A stretch of DNA of 64,000 nucleotides from Lotus japonicus (lineage: Eukaryota; Streptophyta; Magnoliopsida; Fabales; Fabaceae), in NCBI RefSeq assembly GCF_012489685.1, contig NC_080045.1, positions 64,812,722-64,876,721 on the forward strand, given 5' to 3'. The position numbers and the translations under genes are program-made. Positions 44,701 through 56,100 of the stretch are shown one piece after another; positions within the stretch are counted from its first letter, which is position 1; every line of letters starts with the position of its first letter. The notes under the pieces were generated by a model, which ran no database searches, had not been told where the DNA came from, and saw only the letters and a program-made list of their open reading frames with translations.

Positions 44701-46379
44701 ATATCATAACCGCATTAACAATGAGATTGCGTACACTTCATACCTGCCTGTTTCCTTGTTGATCCAACTAAGCAACCGATCAGCTGTGCGTGCATCATCA
44801 ATCGCACGTATATCACTTTTGTCTTGTTTAGGTTCCCAACCAGCACCAACGAATTTAGGAGGGGGTCCCCAAAAGAGCATAGGATAATGACCAACAGAAA
44901 ACTTATCACAGAGCTTAGTATTTATCTGTGCTGCCAAAGAGACCACAAAGGAATCTTTTTTACTAACATTAAACCTCGTCTTATGAAGAACTTCAAAGAA
45001 GATGTGCGTACCTTTGATGCACAATCTACCCTTGTCATTAATATGATTCCTGGATGCACTGCATCAGGTCCATTAAATAACCTAGCAACCTTTTCATAGT
45101 GAGGCTGCATTATAAGTTCAGAGAGGTAATAATGGTGAGTTGAAATGTTCACTGAGAATGGCTGAAAAACTTAATTATATTTTTCAGTGAATAATACCTT
45201 ATAATTCCTGCAAGCAGGGCACCTGACAGAAAAACAAGGAACAAAAAGTGAGATGAGAATTTCTTATATTTCATTCTTAAATAATCTAACTAAAAGAAGA
45301 AAGGAATTTGTAAAATATTTAACATCAAGGAATGCAAAAGTTTAATATTGACAACATTGGTTAGCAGTAAGTCAAAAACCATCAAAAACCGAAGTAAAAT
45401 ATTAGAGTCCTCAAGCATGAAATAAAACAAGGATTTTTTTCGAAAATAAAGTAAAATATAAGTTGAAGGGTGAAAGCAACAAGGGAATGAATCCAGTGAG
45501 AAAGATAGATGAGAAGGAATGAAGAAAAAAAATTGAAAACCATATCCAAATAAATGTAAAGTAAATGTATACAGATTCATCAGAAACATATACTGTATAT
45601 GTATTTCAACATGACCTCAAAAGCATGTTGAAAGAATACATCCCAACTTTCTGGCTTTGCTTCATAGTGGAGTAAACGAGGACGAGGACGACATGGCATG
45701 AACGAATAAACAACACCGTTTTCATGCGAAGTTTCGATATAACACAGTATATTACTGCTCATAGCATCAAATCCATACATCAACAAACCATTACCACCCC
45801 TTAATGTTTTTCTAAAGGTCCAATTGCCTTCAACTGGATTAGTAGTAACTAGTAACCGTAGAAAACAAAACTTCTGAAAGCCATGTAATGCTATACTATA
45901 TAGTATATATGATGAACTCATCTGTCCTCACTATTACTACTACAGATCCAATTTGCTGATCAAAGGGCATTTCATTTTCACCTTCTGTTAAATTACCCTA
46001 AAAAAAACATAACTCCTAGCATCCAAGTAAAATACTAAAATCCATAAAGAGCCAAACTTTTCAATACCCAGAAGAAAATTCCATGAATTCAACGAATACA
46101 AACACAAAAATATGATAATTTGATAGAAATCGTTATAAAAACTTACCAATTGGCGAAGAATTCAACAACAGCGAAGGTGGCAGGGGTATCCTTGAGAACA
46201 GCATCGAAATTCGTGGCATTAAGGTCAACGGCATAATCAGGATGATCACCACCACCGCTTTCGTCATTGTCGTTGACCACTCTCAGGATCGACCGCGAGG
46301 AAAAAGGCGAATTCGCAGAGCAGCAGCACACAGAAAGCAAGCACAGAAACACACCCAGATGAAAATTCATCCCAGACAT
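41784..46379 (-). CDS. QSOX1: Quiescin sulfhydryl oxidase 1 (QSOX1), eleven exons
   Basis: Exons (minus): 46379-46147, 45222-45198, 45104-45012, 44925-44744, 44496-44427, 44340-44272, 44192-44119, 44028-43884, 42748-42708, 42481-42335, 42255-41784; 516 residues in frame. It forms disulfides in secretory proteins, passing electrons to O2 through FAD. Signal peptide (about 1-22); thioredoxin domain with active site WCPAC (78-82); ERV/ALR domain with CGLWVLLHSL (312-321), CEEC (347-350), FAD-binding HNKVNERL (379-386) and CSSC (411-414); C-terminal membrane helix (about 466-496). Exon 2 is a 25-base microexon that encodes CPACRNYK, so the catalytic CxxC depends on its inclusion. Introns 1 (924 bp) and 8 (1,135 bp) are the longest. 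A Mutator-like element lies 348 bp upstream of the start. Confidence 0.95.
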
Positions 46380-46950
46380 GGAAATGGAAGCGGATCACGA
46401 GAGATTGGGGGTGAGGAGACTAGGGTTTTGTGCGTTATTGGGGAAAAATGAAGAAAGGAGAGAGAAATGGATCTGTTACTGTTAATTTTCTATTGTTGTT
46501 TGTGTTCCCTTTCAGCTTTTGAAGGTTGTTAAGGGCTTTGGATTTGAAGTGTGATGGTGATGGGTTGGAGAGAGGGTTTGGTTTGGTGTTGTTGGGAAGG
46601 TGAAGGTGAAGGAGAAAAGGGTGAGATTTACGTTTGCATTGTTTTGGAGATCAGATGGCGGAAGAAACAGGCAGGGCCCTCTCTCTCAAAACCATCAAAA
46701 CTTTTCAAATCTATTCTTTCTTTTTAGGCTTAAATGCATTTTGTGCCCCTGATGTTTTAGGGGCGTGCAAATGACACCCTTCTTCTAATTTTGTCAACGT
46801 TTGTACCCTCAATGTTCTGAGAAAGTATAGCGAATGCCCCTCCGTCAAATTGACGTTAAAAAACTAACGGAGGGGCTGACGTGGCTTTTCTTTTTATTTT
46901 ATTTCCTCAAATGACACGTCATTAAATAAAAATCAGAAACTTAAAAAGGG

Positions 46951-47018
46951 GTGGGGGAGATTCGAACCCAAGACATGAAAGTGGCAAAACACACACTTTA
47001 CCAGTTAAGCTACACAAA
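46951..47018 (-). other. tRNA-like A/B boxes in the left TIR arm
   Basis: Minus strand: TGTAGCTTAACTGGTAAAGT (A-box-like) then, about 30 bases on, GGGTTCGAATCTCC (B-box). It resembles an internal Pol III promoter but cannot fold as a full tRNA that I can see: no acceptor stem pairing. Confidence 0.5.
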
Positions 47019-48224
47019 CAATTAGTAATATTATGAACAAAGATTTATTTATATCATGTTTATTCATCAAAATGTAATAAACATAAACCCAAATACTTCC
47101 CACTATTTCATTCCCTTCATCTTTTTGAGTCTCTCCATTTTCCTACGAATCAAACCGAAACAAGAAAGCAAATACAAAAAAACTCTGATTAGCTAACTAG
47201 TTGAATGTGAATTCTGAAAGAACTTAACATTGCAAGTTTATCTCTAACTCTGAGTGTAAAATATCAAAATCGAAAGCATGATTGATTCGAACGAATTGAA
47301 AACAGAAACCATCAGAGAATTGCAACAAGTTGAAGCGTGATTTGATCTCTGTTCAAGAGAATGAGAGTTGAAATGCGAGGTACCTGTGCGGAGATTCAAA
47401 CTGCAGAGAAGAAAGGGTTGCTGGTTGCAGATTCAGAATGTGGAATTTGAAAGCAGCGATGTTTATTGCATATGAAAAATAGTAACAATGGTACCAGCCA
47501 GTAATTTAACCTGAGTGAAGCCAAATTACAAAACTCAAAAGGGATTGATTTTGAACCAGAATACCCAAGCGGATACAGTGAAGAACCAGGGCACAACCTT
47601 CTCTTGAAGTGATCCTCCAAAGCTCCATCAATTTGTGCTTCTCTTCTCAGATCTGGAAACAAAATCCAGAAATCGAACTCATAAACAAACCCAAAGATCC
47701 CATTTTTCTGCAAAATCAAACCTTCTCAAACAGACTTTTCATATATTCATCTCATCTTCATCCAGAACACACCCCAATACCATCGAACCCACACCCAGCC
47801 TCACCTCATCCCCGGCGCAACCCAGAACCACCCACACCAGCAAACCACAACTCACCCGAACCCCAAACCCACCACACCCAACCTCACTTCATCCCTACTG
47901 CAACCCACAACCGCAAATCGACCCCCGCCCCCATATTGGAAACCCAATCCCCAGCCTCACCGTCGCGCCGCTTTACTCCGCCGCCATCACCCAATCGGCC
48001 ACCACCGCATCCCACCCCACCCCCACCCCAAAAACCAGAAACCCACTCACCTCCAACCACCACCGCAACCCACCCCACCCCACCCCTTTCCTAGAAACCC
48101 AATCGGTAACCACTCAAAGGGAGTTTTACCAGAAATTGGGGGTGAAAGATGAAGAGAAGGAGAGAGGGGGAAGGAGGGTTAATGATATAAATAAAATTGT
48201 GTTACTAAATAAATCAATTCTCTA

Positions 48225-48282
48225 TGTAGCTTAATTGGTAAAGTGCGGTTTTGCCACTTACAGAGCCTGGGTTCGAATCTCC
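48225..48282 (+). other. tRNA-like A/B boxes in the right TIR arm
   Basis: Plus strand: TGTAGCTTAATTGGTAAAGT followed by CTGGGTTCGAATCTCC. It is the mirror copy of the left-arm motif; both read outward. Confidence 0.5.
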
Positions 48283-48516
48283 TTCTCCTATTTTTTCAAA
48301 TTTTAAAGTTATTTCCACGTGGCAACTCCAAAAAAAATAAAAATAAAAGCCACATCAGCCCCTTCCGTTAATTTTTAACGTCAAAGTGACGGAGGGGTAC
48401 TCGTTACACTTTTCAATAACATTGGGGGTACAAACATTGACAAAAATAAATGAGGGGTGTCAGTTGCACAATCATGAAACATCAGGGGCAACAAATGCTT
48501 TTAAGCCTTCTTTTTA

Positions 48517-49665
48517 CTTGGATTCATCAAATTATTACAATAACCTCCTTCAAGTTTCTCAATATTATACTTTGATCTCCTCTATTTTAATAATCAGCCT
48601 CCAAAGTTTTTCTTATAATACACTAATAGTCAGGATATGATAAGAGCAAGATAAGATGGAGAGTTGGATAAAGACATGATAGGATAAAAGCATATCTTGT
48701 GTTTGAGGTGACATGATGATGATAGATATGATATGAATTATAGACAGTGGAAAATATATAAAGTTGTCCTTTGAATAAAAAATACATAATATTTTTAAAT
48801 AATAGCGATTGATGATATAAAATTAATTTATATTTACTATTAATAAATCAATATTTATAAGTGAGAAGTGTATTTCGTCGTTAGTGAATAGTAATTTTAT
48901 TTATTTTTATTATAATATAAATAAGAAATAATGTTAACTAAGTATAAGCAAGTGATAAAGATAATTTAATTATTTTATATGAGTAAATTCAATATTTTCA
49001 CCATTAATAATTTAGTTCATTTTTAATTAAATTTATGAGTAAATAAAAAATTTTAACTTAGAAATAACAAGTAGTAATTGATAAATAATAACATTACTAT
49101 ATTACTAAAATTAATATTTTTATATTTATTAATTAATATTATAATAAATTATATTTAATATAAATATTGAAATAATTAAATTTAGTGTTACGGTACTAAA
49201 AAATAATAAAAACTGTCATCTTATCCTGTCGGAATAATTCTACCATATTCCTAGTCCTAGCTCTCCCTCAAAATAAATTTTATACATGATGGACATGATA
49301 GAATAAGGAATATGATTGTGTTGTCCTATCTTACTGGCGCAATAAACAACAAATAAGAGCAGAATATGATTGCACTATCATATCATATCTGTTTATCATG
49401 TTAATCAAACGGGTCCTAAAGGTATCTTGTAGTGCATGTTTGGATGGATTTCGAAAAGTCATGGTGAAACTAAAATCACAATAGACAATCATCGATTTTG
49501 TGATTTTAATTCAATGTGATTTTTTACCATACATTCAATTATATCGAGTTTGACAATCAAGTTTGACTAGATTTGTGCGGTTTCAGTTGTTTGGGCTTTA
49601 GCCACGCATGTTATAAAAAAAAATGTATCGAGTTTGACATATATTTGCATAATGTAAGTGTCCAC
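48517..49665. other. AT-rich intergenic
   Basis: Mostly A/T with TTTATTTAT-type words at 48780-49200. No gene or element ends seen. Confidence 0.5.
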
Positions 49666-49700
49666 TGTCATAATGACTTTTTTGTCAATGTCATAATGAC
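49666..49700. repeat. Duplicated 12-mer around an 11-base insert
   Basis: TGTCATAATGAC occurs at 49666-49677 and 49689-49700, with TTTTTTGTCAA between. The second copy directly abuts the T-run that ends the LINE. It resembles a target duplication left by a tail-only retroposition. Confidence 0.6.
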
Positions 49701-51774
49701 TTTTTTTTTTTGAAACTCGGTACTTCATTGATTAAGAAAAGGCTGCATCTACAAATAGAAGATGCAACCATACATGATCATTAAACTTAAAAGCTATGTG
49801 GGCTGGGGAATTAGCATTACGCTTTACATGGGAGAAGGAGATGTAACTAAAGTCCTTTGCTAAAGCTTGGCAGTCTTTGATGATATTCTGGATAGTCCAA
49901 GTACTTGAATCGGTTCTCATTGCTCTAATGACAGAAAGAGAGTCAGATTCAAATATCACACTATCCATTCCCATTTCTCTCGCCTGTAGCATGCACCACC
50001 GCAGGGCTAATGCTTCAGCAACTAAGGGATCCAGGTGATGATCTTCCACGTGCGTGCCAGCCACTTGCATCGTTCCAGAATGGGATCGGGCAACAAAACT
50101 GAAGCCCGTGGAACTTGCTCCTGACCATCCTGCATCCACGTTGACTTTGATCTTCCCTGTTGGAGGCGCCTTCCAAGCCACTTCTGGTTCCGTTTTTTCT
50201 TCAGCTTTTCGAGAGTCTTGTGCTTCTTGCCAGTCTTTTAGATTGTTCATGGCTGTGTTCATCGAGGTGGTTGGGTCGGGTCTTAAATCATTGAAAGTTC
50301 TGTCATTTCTGGCTTTCCAAATGGCCCATATGCCTTGGAAAATCAGAGTTGTGATGTCCCCTGTTTGTGTCAAGCAAATTTCTTTTAGCCACTCTATAAG
50401 CTCAAAGTTCACCATGTCAATACGAACCCCCGGAGGATGATGAAACCATGCTGCCCTTGCCCAACTACATTGCTTGAACAGGTGATCCTGAGTTTCCATG
50501 ATATCTAGTCCACACATCACGCAAGTTTCAGCAGTTTGGATACCTCTTCTAGCAAGATTTGCCTGGCACGGGGTAATGTTGTTCGCGGCTCTGAAAATGA
50601 AGTGTTTGAGCTTGCTTGGTCCTGAGGCCTTCCATAGTTTTTTCCAAGGAAAATTCATCCTGTTAGAGCCACTTGTTGTTGCTGCAATTTTCTCACTTTG
50701 AAGCTGATAGTAGGCTGATTTGACAGAGAAATTTCCCGACTTGCTCCACCTCCATATTCTTCTATCCTCAACATTCCTCCAGCTTAAGGGGATAACTTTG
50801 ATAGCTTTGGCTTCAGCTGTACAGAATAGGGAATTAATTAAGAGAAAATTCCATCCACCACCATTCGGTAGTAGAAGATCAGCCGCTTTGTTCAAACTTA
50901 GATCATCATTGATATTAGAGAGGACCAAGCCACTGCCATCACCCGGGATCCAGGGGTCATTTTGAATGTTGATTTTCATTCCATTCCCTACCCTCCATTT
51001 AATGCCATCTCTGATGAATTTAAGGGATCCCCAAATACTCCTCCAAGCAAAGCTTGGTTGGTAACCCAGACTTGCATCAAGCAGGTCTTTCATGGGGAAA
51101 TATTTGGCCTTCCACACTTTATGTAACAGGGAGTTTTCATTGTTTAGGAGTCTCCAAGCTTGTTTACATAACAAGGCTTTGTTGAAGTCCTCACAGTCTC
51201 TAAAGCCCATACCTCCTCTGTTTTTTGGTTTACATAAGTGCTTCCACGCTGCCCAGTGGATTTTCCTTTCCTCATTTTTTTGTCCCCACCAGAAGTTAGC
51301 AAGATTGCTTTTTATTTTAGAACAAATGCCACTTGGTAATTTGAAGCAGCTCATGACATAGCTGGGGATAGATCGGGCCACAAACTTTATGAGAATCTCC
51401 TTTCCCGCTCTTGAAAGAGTTTTTTCCTTCCAGCCTTGCATCTTTCTCCACACTCTTTCTTGGATTTTGCCGAAAATAGCTTTTTTCGAATGGCCAATCA
51501 CAGTAGGTAGTCCTAGGTATTTGTCATGGACCGTCACAGCCTTTACTCCCATCCTTGATCGGATTGTTTCCATGCTGGTTGTTGTCACATTTCGGCTGAA
51601 TGAAATCTCTGACTTGTCCAAGTTTACAAGTTGTCCGGAGGCCTTCTCATACTGCTTGATAACATTCATCAAACTGTCAGCTTCTTCCAAGGTAGCACGG
51701 CTGAAGATCAAGTTGTCGTCGGCAAAAAATGACTTTAATGTGATCACAATTGACAAAAGAAGTACATGTCTCAT
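49701..51774 (-). mobile_element. 5'-truncated LINE (non-LTR retrotransposon)
   Basis: Minus-strand element whose 3' end is the poly-A tail seen as T at 49701-49711. It keeps the end of the reverse transcriptase, the zf-RVT region and a C-terminal RNase H, and lacks the endonuclease and most of the RT. The homology starts abruptly just before the FADDN catalytic motif, as in 5'-truncated insertions. No matching target duplication was found beyond 51774. Confidence 0.85.
49732..51774 (-). CDS. LINE ORF2 remnant: RT C-terminus, zf-RVT, RNase H
   Basis: 680-residue open frame, uninterrupted. Near the N-terminus FFADDNLIFSRAT holds the RT catalytic Asp pair. Then come the thumb/connection region (GLPTVIGHSKKAIFGKI, GWKEKTLSRAGKEILIK), the plant LINE block WAAWKHLCKPKNRGGMGFRD, and a zf-RVT Cys region with CVMCGLDIMETQDHLFKQC. 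Last is an RVT_3 RNase H domain with NVDAGW, VAEALALRW, FESDS and HVKRNANSPAHIAF. The N-terminal ATG is incidental; the frame is cut by truncation. The open frame suggests a fairly recent insertion or selection before truncation. Confidence 0.85.
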   Translation of the reverse strand: MRHVLLLSIVITLKSFFADDNLIFSRATLEEADSLMNVIKQYEKASGQLVNLDKSEISFSRNVTTTSMETIRSRMGVKAVTVHDKYLGLPTVIGHSKKAIFGKIQERVWRKMQGWKEKTLSRAGKEILIKFVARSIPSYVMSCFKLPSGICSKIKSNLANFWWGQKNEERKIHWAAWKHLCKPKNRGGMGFRDCEDFNKALLCKQAWRLLNNENSLLHKVWKAKYFPMKDLLDASLGYQPSFAWRSIWGSLKFIRDGIKWRVGNGMKINIQNDPWIPGDGSGLVLSNINDDLSLNKAADLLLPNGGGWNFLLINSLFCTAEAKAIKVIPLSWRNVEDRRIWRWSKSGNFSVKSAYYQLQSEKIAATTSGSNRMNFPWKKLWKASGPSKLKHFIFRAANNITPCQANLARRGIQTAETCVMCGLDIMETQDHLFKQCSWARAAWFHHPPGVRIDMVNFELIEWLKEICLTQTGDITTLIFQGIWAIWKARNDRTFNDLRPDPTTSMNTAMNNLKDWQEAQDSRKAEEKTEPEVAWKAPPTGKIKVNVDAGWSGASSTGFSFVARSHSGTMQVAGTHVEDHHLDPLVAEALALRWCMLQAREMGMDSVIFESDSLSVIRAMRTDSSTWTIQNIIKDCQALAKDFSYISFSHVKRNANSPAHIAFKFNDHVWLHLLFVDAAFS

Positions 51775-53165
51775 TTATAACTAGCTGAGTATATGGACTA
51801 GAGGTCGTAGACCAACCCAAGTAACTTGCCGTTCGTGTAGGCCTAGGCCCGAAAAAGTAGAAGCCATTTAAATGCATGCCTGAGTGGGTTGAACCATTTA
51901 TTTATTTAATTTTTTGTTTAATATTTTTATTCATTAATTATTGTGCCTTCAATGTAATGTTTTTTTTGGTAAATGCCTTCAATGTAATGTACTGATATAT
52001 ATCACAAATGGATAATTCCTATTCAACCTAAGTTATAAAATTTAACCCTATTGAATCCCTCAATCTATATGGATCATTTAAAATAATGGTCCATAAATAT
52101 CACTATCTTAAAAGAACTAAGTTATAAAATTACTCTAAATTGTTAAATTTCACCCTATTGAATCCTTCAATATCTCACCCTCTATTTATAGTCTCTTCTC
52201 CACCGCCCACCCATATCCACTCTCTTTTTCATCTTCTTCGTCCCGATCGAAGAGGAAGCAACAAACCTAATGATTCAGGAGATTAGTTTAACACTCCCAT
52301 GCTTCGAAGAACACATATTTGAAAAGGATGATGACTAAGGTGGCTCCAGAGAATTGGGTGTCGGGAGACATTGCCTCGAGTGTGAACTAGCATGTATATC
52401 ATTGTTCTTCTCCATCGAGGTGTCGTTCAACTCGTTCAAGGCTTCTTTATGCTCCCGTGAAATCCAAATCTTCTTTCAATCGAGTTGTCGTTCGAAATGA
52501 CACATAAATTGTAAAAATATGATTTATTTATTTTTGTTATATGTATAAATTGGATAAAATTATGCTGTCAAAAAAAAAATCAAGAGCAAATCAAATTAGA
52601 AAAAATAAATAATAATAGAATATTCGAACCAAACATTCCCGAAGATTCTCTCTTATCCACCTCTCTCAATACAATAATACAATATGTTGAAATCAAAACC
52701 AGAAATACCGAATATTCGGGGAGTTTCGTTTTCATTTCACCGCTCCGAACCCTCTCAATTTATCCCCAATTTTTCAAACCCTAACACCACGAATTTTCAC
52801 GGCGATCTTTCCAAAGCGGCACCAAATCAAGCAATCTCCGCCATCTCTCTCTCTCTGGTACTTCAATTGCTCTTCCTTGTTTCCATTTCTGCTTCGATTT
52901 TCTCATTTTGACATGTTTTGACTTCGTTATTTCAATTTTGACCTAATTTATTTCTGCTTCAATTTCAACTCTCAAAATCTTCTGTTATCCACTGTTCATG
53001 CTTCTTGCATCTTATTAATCGTTGAATTCTGTGAATTTTTTCAAAGTGTTGGTCAATTCTGATTGTTTTTGTCTTTCTGGCTGAGTTGTTAGGCAAACAC
53101 GGAGAACACGTGTTTTAGCTGCGAATCACAACGACCGAATCGGAAACGTTTGATAATTGTTCATT
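51775..53165. other. Spacer and MAF1 promoter/5' UTR
   Basis: Holds the mini-insertion at 51944-51990, AT-rich sequence, then a pyrimidine-rich leader from about 52630. A probable 5' UTR intron runs from 52858 (TCTCTG/GTACTT) to 53092 (GTTGTTAG/GC), ahead of the MAF1 start codon. The frame at 52684-52911 overlaps this leader and is not considered coding. Confidence 0.5.
51944..51990. repeat. 17-bp target duplication around a 13-base T-rich insert
   Basis: TGCCTTCAATGTAATGT at 51944-51960 and 51974-51990, exact, with TTTTTTTGGTAAA between. This is the structure of an extremely 5'-truncated LINE/SINE insertion (tail only) on the minus strand. Confidence 0.8.
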
Positions 53166-56100
53166 ATGAAGTTCCTCGAGTGTGCTCCTCTAGATCGGTA
53201 ATTGCAATTTCAAACGAGTTTGCTATGAAATATGAGATTGTTTGTTGCTTAATTTTGGTTGGTATATAATAGGGTTTGGTATGAATAATTTTCAGGCTTA
53301 ACGATTTCTTGTGTCATTTGAATCTGGGAGAACGAACTATCAAAGGATGCCTTGAAGCTTATAGTTGTAAGGAGGAATTGTTGGTCTACATTAAATTTTA
53401 TTTTTGGATTTGGATTTGATTTGGGGTAGTAATTAACAAATTTAATTATTTTTCTGTAGGCAAACATGCTGGAACTGATAAAAAACTCTCTATCAGTTTG
53501 GACAATGAGGTGAGCTAATGCTGTATGTAGATTTTGCTCTACAAAAGATTGATGCAACCGAAGCTGATTCGGGACATGTTGAAATTAGAATTGAGGATAT
53601 ATATTTAATTTAATCAATGATGTTTTAAGCTTAGTTATTCATGATAATAGCATGTCTTTCTGTACTTAGATTTATTGAAAGTTTTCTCTTACTTTCAATT
53701 TATTTAATATTGGTTGAACTTCTACAATTTCAGATTCTTGATTATCTTGGGAAGTCATCTGATTCTGATTCTTCCTCACCGCATGATCCCTTAATAACTA
53801 GAACAAGGTGGCCTTTTATTATCCAGATATGTTTAGGGAAATGAGAATTATATATAAAGTTTGTTTCACATGTTTTCATCATATATTAATTCCAGCCGGA
53901 AGACATTGGTTTACCTGGTTCTTGCCCTCTATCACATGTATCCGGATTATGACTTCAGGTACCTCAGTGTCCTATGATATATCATAGATTGTCTATAGGA
54001 AAAAAAAGAGGATTATGGGTAATGCTACTGTCAGCTTCATGGCGACATGGCAACCCACTATATAATCCTTTTTTTTGTTGCATTGGGAGTGTTGTCAAAA
54101 GGTTTGACAGACAGTGTTTTAAACTGTTGCTCGAGTAGCTGAGAGTTCAAGTCTCTCCATTTCCCAAAGTCTTTTCCGAGTCACTTATGTGGTTGAACAT
54201 TGAACACTTGTGCGTTCAGTTTTGTATCTCTACTGTTGTGTGCTTTTGTTTTTCATTTTTAATACCATAGTTCTATAATGGTGTTTAGTGCAGTTAAAGC
54301 TCACCAGTTTTTCACAGAGGAATCATGGGACAGTTTTAAGCAGGTTTTTGACTCCTACATGTTTGAAGCCTCGAAGGTGCTACTATTAATAGTGTTTATT
54401 TTTGTTTCAAGAATTATTTTCATGGCCCCTTCGGTGTTTGATTTGCAGAAATCTTATTGGCATCTTGGATGTTTAGCTATAAGATGTTTGGATATAAAAC
54501 TTGTTTGGCCTCATATGAGTCATGACATCCAAGATTCTTAGGCATGTTGGATGACGCAAATTTAATTTTTGATTCCACCTAATAGTTTTATGCATCTGTA
54601 ATTTTAATAAGTATAATCGTTTGGTTTTTTAGGTAGAGAAGGAGGAAAGGAGAGAATAAAGAGTTTGAATAATAAGATATTGTGCATGACAAAATACTAA
54701 GAGCAACTCCAACCCCAAAATTCTTATTTGGTTTCTTAACACACTATTCAGCACTATTCAGCACTATTTCTGTGGGCCCTGTCTGCCACATCAGACTTAA
54801 GAAACTCCTAAGAAACTGAAGCAGATTTTGCTCCAACCCATGGTTTCTTAAATTACTATTTGAAGGGTCCCACCCGTGTCCCACCATACAACATAAATTA
54901 ATAATATTTATTTTCACCCAATTTAGATTTAAAATTTAATACTAAATCAATACTTCAACTTAAAAATAATTTAATTAAAATTAATACGAATTTAATTTAA
55001 ATTCCAACGGCTATATTCCACAACGGCTATATTCCCCAACGGCTATATTCCCCAACGGCTATATTCTCCAACGGCTATATTCCACAACGGCTATATTCCC
55101 CAACGGCTATATTCCACAACGGCTATATTCCCCAACGGCTATATTCCCCAACGGCTATATAGAACACATAAGTAGAAACGCAGTACACATTAAGAAAAAT
55201 TCGAATACTGAAATTACAACACTGATGCAATACACATAAGTAGAAATGCTAAAATTACAACACTGATGCAATACACATAAGTAGAAATGCTAAAATTACA
55301 ACACTAATGCAGAATCAATAAGTAGAAATGCTAAAATCACAACATTGGCACACGCTAAGAAAGACAACAACAAGAATTAAGACATTCCTAGTTCTTTCAT
55401 GGCGAATTCAACTAGGCGCTGATGCGTTGCTAACTGCACCTCGTTCATTTGTGATGTGTCCTCCATAAGGATATCTTTGTATTCCTTCAATAACCGCGCC
55501 TTTTGAAGTTTGTTTTTTTCCTTTTTCACCTCCAGTTCTTCAGTCTTGAGCTTCTCAAAACTCGCAAGGAATCCCAGTTTAGCTTTCCCGATGGCTATCA
55601 TCTCGGAGTTAGGAACATAATCGAGATCACTTGAAGCTGTGTCTCCTACTTTGGCCTTCCTTTTCTGGTTCTTTTTTCCCAACGGGCGGGTTGCTGGTTG
55701 TGTGGCCTCATATTCGTCGCCCTCGATTGATGCACTCCGGTCAGACGATGTTGCATACACCCCATCTACTGACTTCTTCTGCCTCGTTGAACTGGTTGTC
55801 ATAAATGTTCCCTTCCACTTTGGTTCATCCTTCACCAACCGCCATTCATTCTCATGTTTGAAATCTTTACCTGTATCTACATGATATAATTGATGCGCCG
55901 TAGCCATGATGTCCTTATCTGAGTGTCCACTTTTCCAATGATTGACGGCTTTAGTGTGGCAACCGACAAATTTTTGAAGATCAGCATTCAATTTATTAAA
56001 ATGAGATTTCAGGGATAACCATGTCCTCGAAGGAGAGGCATCGTCGCGGTACTCCTCATATTGGGCTCGAATCTTATTCCAAAACAAATCTGACTTTTGC

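Larger units (their letters stand above)
46727..48507. mobile_element. Mutator-like element with long TIRs, upstream of QSOX1
   Basis: 1,781 bp with 9-bp target duplication TTCTTTTTA (46718-46726, 48508-48516). The arms are inverted over about 290 bp: GGCTTAAATGCATTTTGTGC at the left; the right arm read inward is GGCTTAAAAGCATTTGTTGC. Both continue through CCCCTGATGTTT, the CCGTCA/TTAACG block and GCCACGTGG-like words. Each arm holds a tRNA-like A/B-box pair (separate entries). The centre (47750-48100) is C-rich with CCACC words; the Pro/Thr/His-rich frames there look like composition artefacts. No transposase. Long TIRs and a 9-bp duplication indicate a non-autonomous MULE. Confidence 0.88.

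Noticed and set aside
45580..45921. 113-residue minus-strand frame inside QSOX1 intron 1 (contains NWTFRKTLRGGNGLLMYGF)
   Set aside because: Lies wholly within an intron whose ends join the split Trp codon of the WCPAC motif. No domain recognised and no supporting splice structure. It could be a buried transposon fragment.
47609..48234. Pro/His/Thr-rich frames of 161 and 199 residues
   Set aside because: They are in the C-rich core of a Mutator-like element, overlap each other in two frames and show no domain.
48225..48282. A genuine tRNA gene
   Set aside because: A and B boxes are present, but the acceptor and anticodon stems do not pair, and the same motif sits symmetrically in the other TIR.
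52684..52911. 75-residue frame before MAF1
   Set aside because: Overlaps the pyrimidine-rich leader and crosses a strong donor site at 52858. Best explained as 5' UTR.
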